DNA of 64,000 bases from contig NZ_JAHESC010000004.1 in the NCBI RefSeq assembly GCF_018598185.1, positions 62,001 to 126,000 on the forward strand. The letters run 5' to 3'. Of this stretch, positions 61,688 to 64,000 are shown one piece after another. Origin of the DNA: Dawidia soli. Its GTDB lineage: Bacteria; Bacteroidota; Bacteroidia; Cytophagales; Cyclobacteriaceae. The notes beneath the pieces are model-generated. The model was given only the letters and a program-made list of their open reading frames with translations, was not told where the DNA came from and searched no databases. Each line of letters opens with the position of its first letter. Positions within the stretch are counted from its first letter, which is position 1. A program made the position numbers and the translations under genes.

Positions 61688-62569
61688 TCATTTATACCAA
61701 AAGTTATAATAATTAAACCACTGTTCGGGGTAACGCTTCAGCTTTTGTTCGAGGTCGCCCACGAACGCGCGCATCAGCCGTCCAACAAACTCTTCCTTCG
61801 GCTCGCCACCGCGTTGGTACAACGGGCTGCCAAAGAAATGATAATGCCGGGCGCTTTCTTTAAAGGCAAATACCAGCGATACGGGTACGCGAAAACCGGC
61901 CGCCAACTGGAACGGTCCCTGTGGAAACAGGGCTTCCCCGCCCAGGAACGGCAATCCCAGTGTTTTGTTCCCCTCCAGGAAACGGTCGGCATGCAGGCAG
62001 ACCAGCTCGTTCTTTTGCAAGGCTTCGCCGATGGCGTACACATGCGACATGTCTTCCCGGATAACGATGATGCGAAAATTGTGCCCGCCTGTAACAGTGT
62101 CCAAATATTGTTTGATCTGCTGATGCTCGCCGTCGAACATCACCACGTTGACATGTGTCTGCAGGCGCCGCAGCAAATGACCGGCAGCTTCCCAGTTGCC
62201 GACGTGGGCGCTCAGCAAAATACCACCCCTGCCCTGGGCCACGATGGCCCGCAGGTTTTCCTCGCCGTCGAAATCGTAGGTGAACGTGTCGCGGTCTATG
62301 CCGGCCATGACCATCACCTTGTCCAGCAAGGTCTGGCCGAACGTATAGTAATTGCGATAGATCCGGAAAAAGGAGGACAGTGGTCCGAAGCCCAGGCGGC
62401 GGAAATAGCGGTATATATGACCGGACGAGGTCCAGGAAAACAAAAAGTAATAGCCGGCTACAAACCGCAGAATGAAATACGCAGGGTATATGCCCAGGTG
62501 GCGACAGACAAAAACGAAGATCCTGTACCCCAGTGTGGTGCCCCGGGATTTACCCTGCCATTGCGGCAT
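61688..62569 (-). CDS. LpxL/HtrB-like lipid acyltransferase
   Basis: A 293-residue membrane-associated acyltransferase of the lipid A late-acyltransferase family, with the catalytic H(x4)E motif in LLSAHVGNWEAAGHLLRR and the RxxRxG-like region DRFLEGNKTLGLPFLG. N-terminal helix YPAYFILRFVAGYYFLFSW anchors it. In this cluster it may acylate the polyene or load it on a lipid head rather than act on lipid A; the housekeeping LpxL would lie elsewhere. One base separates it from the dehydratase gene. Confidence 0.9.
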   Translation of the reverse strand: MPQWQGKSRGTTLGYRIFVFVCRHLGIYPAYFILRFVAGYYFLFSWTSSGHIYRYFRRLGFGPLSSFFRIYRNYYTFGQTLLDKVMVMAGIDRDTFTYDFDGEENLRAIVAQGRGGILLSAHVGNWEAAGHLLRRLQTHVNVVMFDGEHQQIKQYLDTVTGGHNFRIIVIREDMSHVYAIGEALQKNELVCLHADRFLEGNKTLGLPFLGGEALFPQGPFQLAAGFRVPVSLVFAFKESARHYHFFGSPLYQRGGEPKEEFVGRLMRAFVGDLEQKLKRYPEQWFNYYNFWYK

Positions 62570-62572
62570 CGG

Positions 62573-62830
62573 TTACGATGTTACCTTCTGCGCCACGCGG
62601 TTGGCCACGTAGTCGTAAAAGTTCTGGAATGTGACGATCGATACAAAGTCTTCGGGCTTTACCTTAAAGCCAAAGTTGCTTTCTATCACTACCACCAGGT
62701 CGATGTAGTCAAGGCTGTCCAGCTCCAGGGTCTCGCGCAGGTTTGCTTCCGGCTGGATCTTTCCAGGGTCTACCTCGAATTCTTCTACCAGAAAACCGTT
62801 AATCTTCTCAATAATAGCTGCCGTGTTCAT
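62573..62830 (-). CDS. acyl carrier protein (second)
   Basis: An 85-residue ACP with the phosphopantetheine Ser in LELDSLDYIDLVVVIES. It differs clearly from the ACP at 55886 (VEFEVDPGKIQPEANLRETL before the site), so the two probably serve different steps, for example starter loading and extension. The ATG at 62830 has the purine-rich GGAAGTAA upstream and is preferred over a frame start at 62845 inside the KS gene. Confidence 0.95.
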   Translation of the reverse strand: MNTAAIIEKINGFLVEEFEVDPGKIQPEANLRETLELDSLDYIDLVVVIESNFGFKVKPEDFVSIVTFQNFYDYVANRVAQKVTS

Positions 62831-62835
62831 TGCGG

Positions 62836-64000
62836 TTACTTCCACTTTTTAACAATCAAAGTCGAGTTTGTTCCTCCGAAGCCGAAAGAATTAGACAAAA
62901 ATACGTCAATATTCTTATCCATGGTCTTCGCGATTATATTCAGACGCTCGGAATCTTCATCCGGCGTTTCAAAATTAATGTTGGGTGCGATAAACGAGTT
63001 TTCCATCATCAGCATGCAATACACGATCTCGCTGGCGCCGGCCATCCAGCATTCGTGGCCGGTCATGGACTTGGTCGAGCTCACGGGGGTGCGCTCGGCG
63101 CCGAACACGTCGAAGATCGCCTTTGCTTCACTGGCGTCGCCCGCGGGGGTCGACGTGGCATGCGCGTTGATATAATCGATCTCGGCGGCACGCAGCCCCG
63201 AGCTCTTCATCGCCATCGTCAGCGACCGCGACGGGCCTTGTACGGTAGGATTGGAAATGTGCTCGCCGTTGGACGAGAAGCCATATCCGATCACTTCCCC
63301 CAGGATCCTGGCGCCGCGTTTTTGCGCCGACTCCAGGCTCTCCAGGATGACGGTAGCGGCACCGCCGCTGGGCACGAGGCCGTCGCGGTTGCGGTCAAAC
63401 GGGCGTGACGCCGTGACCGGATTGTCTTCGCGGATCGAAAAGGCTCCCAGGGCATCGAAATTGCCCATGGAGTAAATGTTCGTTTCCTGCGCTCCTCCGC
63501 ACACAATGCAGTCCTGCATGCCGTTGCGGATAAACATGGCGGCCAGCCCGATGGCATGCGAGCCGCTGGCACAGGCCGCGCTCACCGTAAAGTTAATGCC
63601 CTTCAGGCGGAAGATGGTGGCCAGGTTCATGTTGACGGTCGAGTTCAGCGACTGGAATACCGACCCCGAGCCTACCAGCATGGTATCTTTTTTCTCGCGG
63701 ATGATGTCGGTCGCTTCGACTACCGGCTGTGCCGAGCTGTCGTTGCCGTAGATCACGCCAACTTCGTGCCGATCGATATAATCCTGTGTCAGCCCGGCGT
63801 GCTTCAATGCCTGTACGGTCGCCATATAAGCGTACTCGCCCTGCTCGGGCAGCATGATGCGCGCGCGGCGGTCAAGCACTCCTTTCAGCACCGGGCGCTC
63901 TACAAATCCGGTCAATCCCGAACGGTACCCCATCTCCTTGCGTATCGGGTCGAGCACAATGCCCGATTTGCCCTGAAACAGCGAATTCCGGACTTCGTCC
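62836..64000 (-). CDS. beta-ketoacyl-ACP synthase, N-terminus outside the window
   Basis: The frame runs off the right edge; the first residues visible are DEVRNSLFQGKSGIVLDPIR, so about 20 residues are missing. The triad is complete: Cys in SAACASGSHAIGL, His in NAHATSTPAGD and His in SMTGHECWMAGASE. It is FabB-like. The gene ends six bases before the start of the second ACP gene. It is the most upstream cluster gene visible, and the operon continues to the right. Confidence 0.95.
   Translation of the reverse strand, partial: DEVRNSLFQGKSGIVLDPIRKEMGYRSGLTGFVERPVLKGVLDRRARIMLPEQGEYAYMATVQALKHAGLTQDYIDRHEVGVIYGNDSSAQPVVEATDIIREKKDTMLVGSGSVFQSLNSTVNMNLATIFRLKGINFTVSAACASGSHAIGLAAMFIRNGMQDCIVCGGAQETNIYSMGNFDALGAFSIREDNPVTASRPFDRNRDGLVPSGGAATVILESLESAQKRGARILGEVIGYGFSSNGEHISNPTVQGPSRSLTMAMKSSGLRAAEIDYINAHATSTPAGDASEAKAIFDVFGAERTPVSSTKSMTGHECWMAGASEIVYCMLMMENSFIAPNINFETPDEDSERLNIIAKTMDKNIDVFLSNSFGFGGTNSTLIVKKWK

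Noticed and set aside
41316-64000. carotenoid cluster suggested by the phytoene-desaturase-like gene
   Set aside because: No phytoene synthase, lycopene cyclase or prenyl transferase in the region; all other genes point to a type II polyene pathway.
1-64000. CRISPR arrays, tRNA or rRNA genes, IS elements, phage or integrative elements
   Set aside because: Read on both strands; no repeat-spacer pattern, cloverleaf with CCA context, transposase, integrase or phage structural gene was found.

Overview
The window comes from a GC-rich member of the Bacteroidota, most likely a Cytophagia or Chitinophagia-type environmental bacterium. The evidence is the Bacteroidota-type arginine operon with an N-acylornithine carbamoyltransferase and no argJ, a type IX secretion substrate beside a PorP/SprF protein, many lipoproteins and exported beta-rich proteins, several upstream boxes of the TAnnTTTG type used by the Bacteroidota primary sigma factor, and a flexirubin/aryl-polyene-like gene cluster. 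No rRNA, tRNA, CRISPR, IS element, integrase or prophage gene was seen.

Layout. 1-2.1 kb: the edge of an M48-type protease gene, a charged hypothetical protein and a Tat-exported Gfo/Idh/MocA oxidoreductase. 2.1-10.9 kb: a complete leftward arginine operon (GNAT acyltransferase-argG-argC-argD-argF'-argB-argE'-argH) with a candidate promoter near 10.9 kb and a terminator after argH. 11.1-17.9 kb: a PorP/SprF gene divergent from a 1775-residue secreted PKD protein with a type B C-terminal sorting domain. 18-25.3 kb: GH20 hexosaminidase, Nudix, Sua5/TsaC, 6-phosphofructokinase, methionine aminopeptidase and phosphoglycerate kinase. 25.3-29.4 kb: small exported and membrane proteins, a decayed patch with two apparently frameshifted small genes, and an RRM RNA-binding protein. 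29.5-33.4 kb: a hybrid histidine kinase facing an NtrC-type regulator. 33.4-41.3 kb: an ECF sigma/anti-sigma pair, adenosylhomocysteinase, a DsbA-family oxidoreductase, a sialidase-fold protein and small exported proteins.

41.3-64.0 kb and beyond: one long leftward biosynthetic operon of at least 24 genes, many overlapping by 4 bp. It encodes ketosynthases (three with a full catalytic triad, one chain-length-factor-like protein lacking the active-site Cys, one half-size protein), two acyl carrier proteins, a dedicated holo-ACP synthase, two hotdog dehydratases, a thioesterase, an aryl/acyl ligase, a halogenase-like flavoenzyme, an O-methyltransferase, a phytoene-desaturase-like flavoenzyme, an Ntn (C45) acyltransferase, an LpxL-type acyltransferase, a GT2 glycosyltransferase plus DUF2062, a LolA-like carrier, and a trifunctional MMPL exporter-PlsC-methyltransferase. 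This matches the logic of aryl polyene/flexirubin pathways: an aryl starter is activated, extended on ACP by a KS/CLF pair, reduced and dehydrated to a polyene, decorated, joined to another lipid and exported to the outer membrane. The ketoreductase, any tyrosine ammonia-lyase and the dialkylresorcinol genes (darA/darB) are not in the window, so flexirubin versus plain aryl polyene cannot be decided here.

Most notable single observations: a glycosyltransferase-DUF2062 gene split by a -1 frame change exactly at a run of ten A residues; a KS-like protein with Phe at the catalytic Cys position immediately downstream of an intact KS; halogenase motifs in the flavoenzyme; Val90 in ArgF', which predicts succinylornithine use; and a GAFTSA variant in the NtrC-type regulator.
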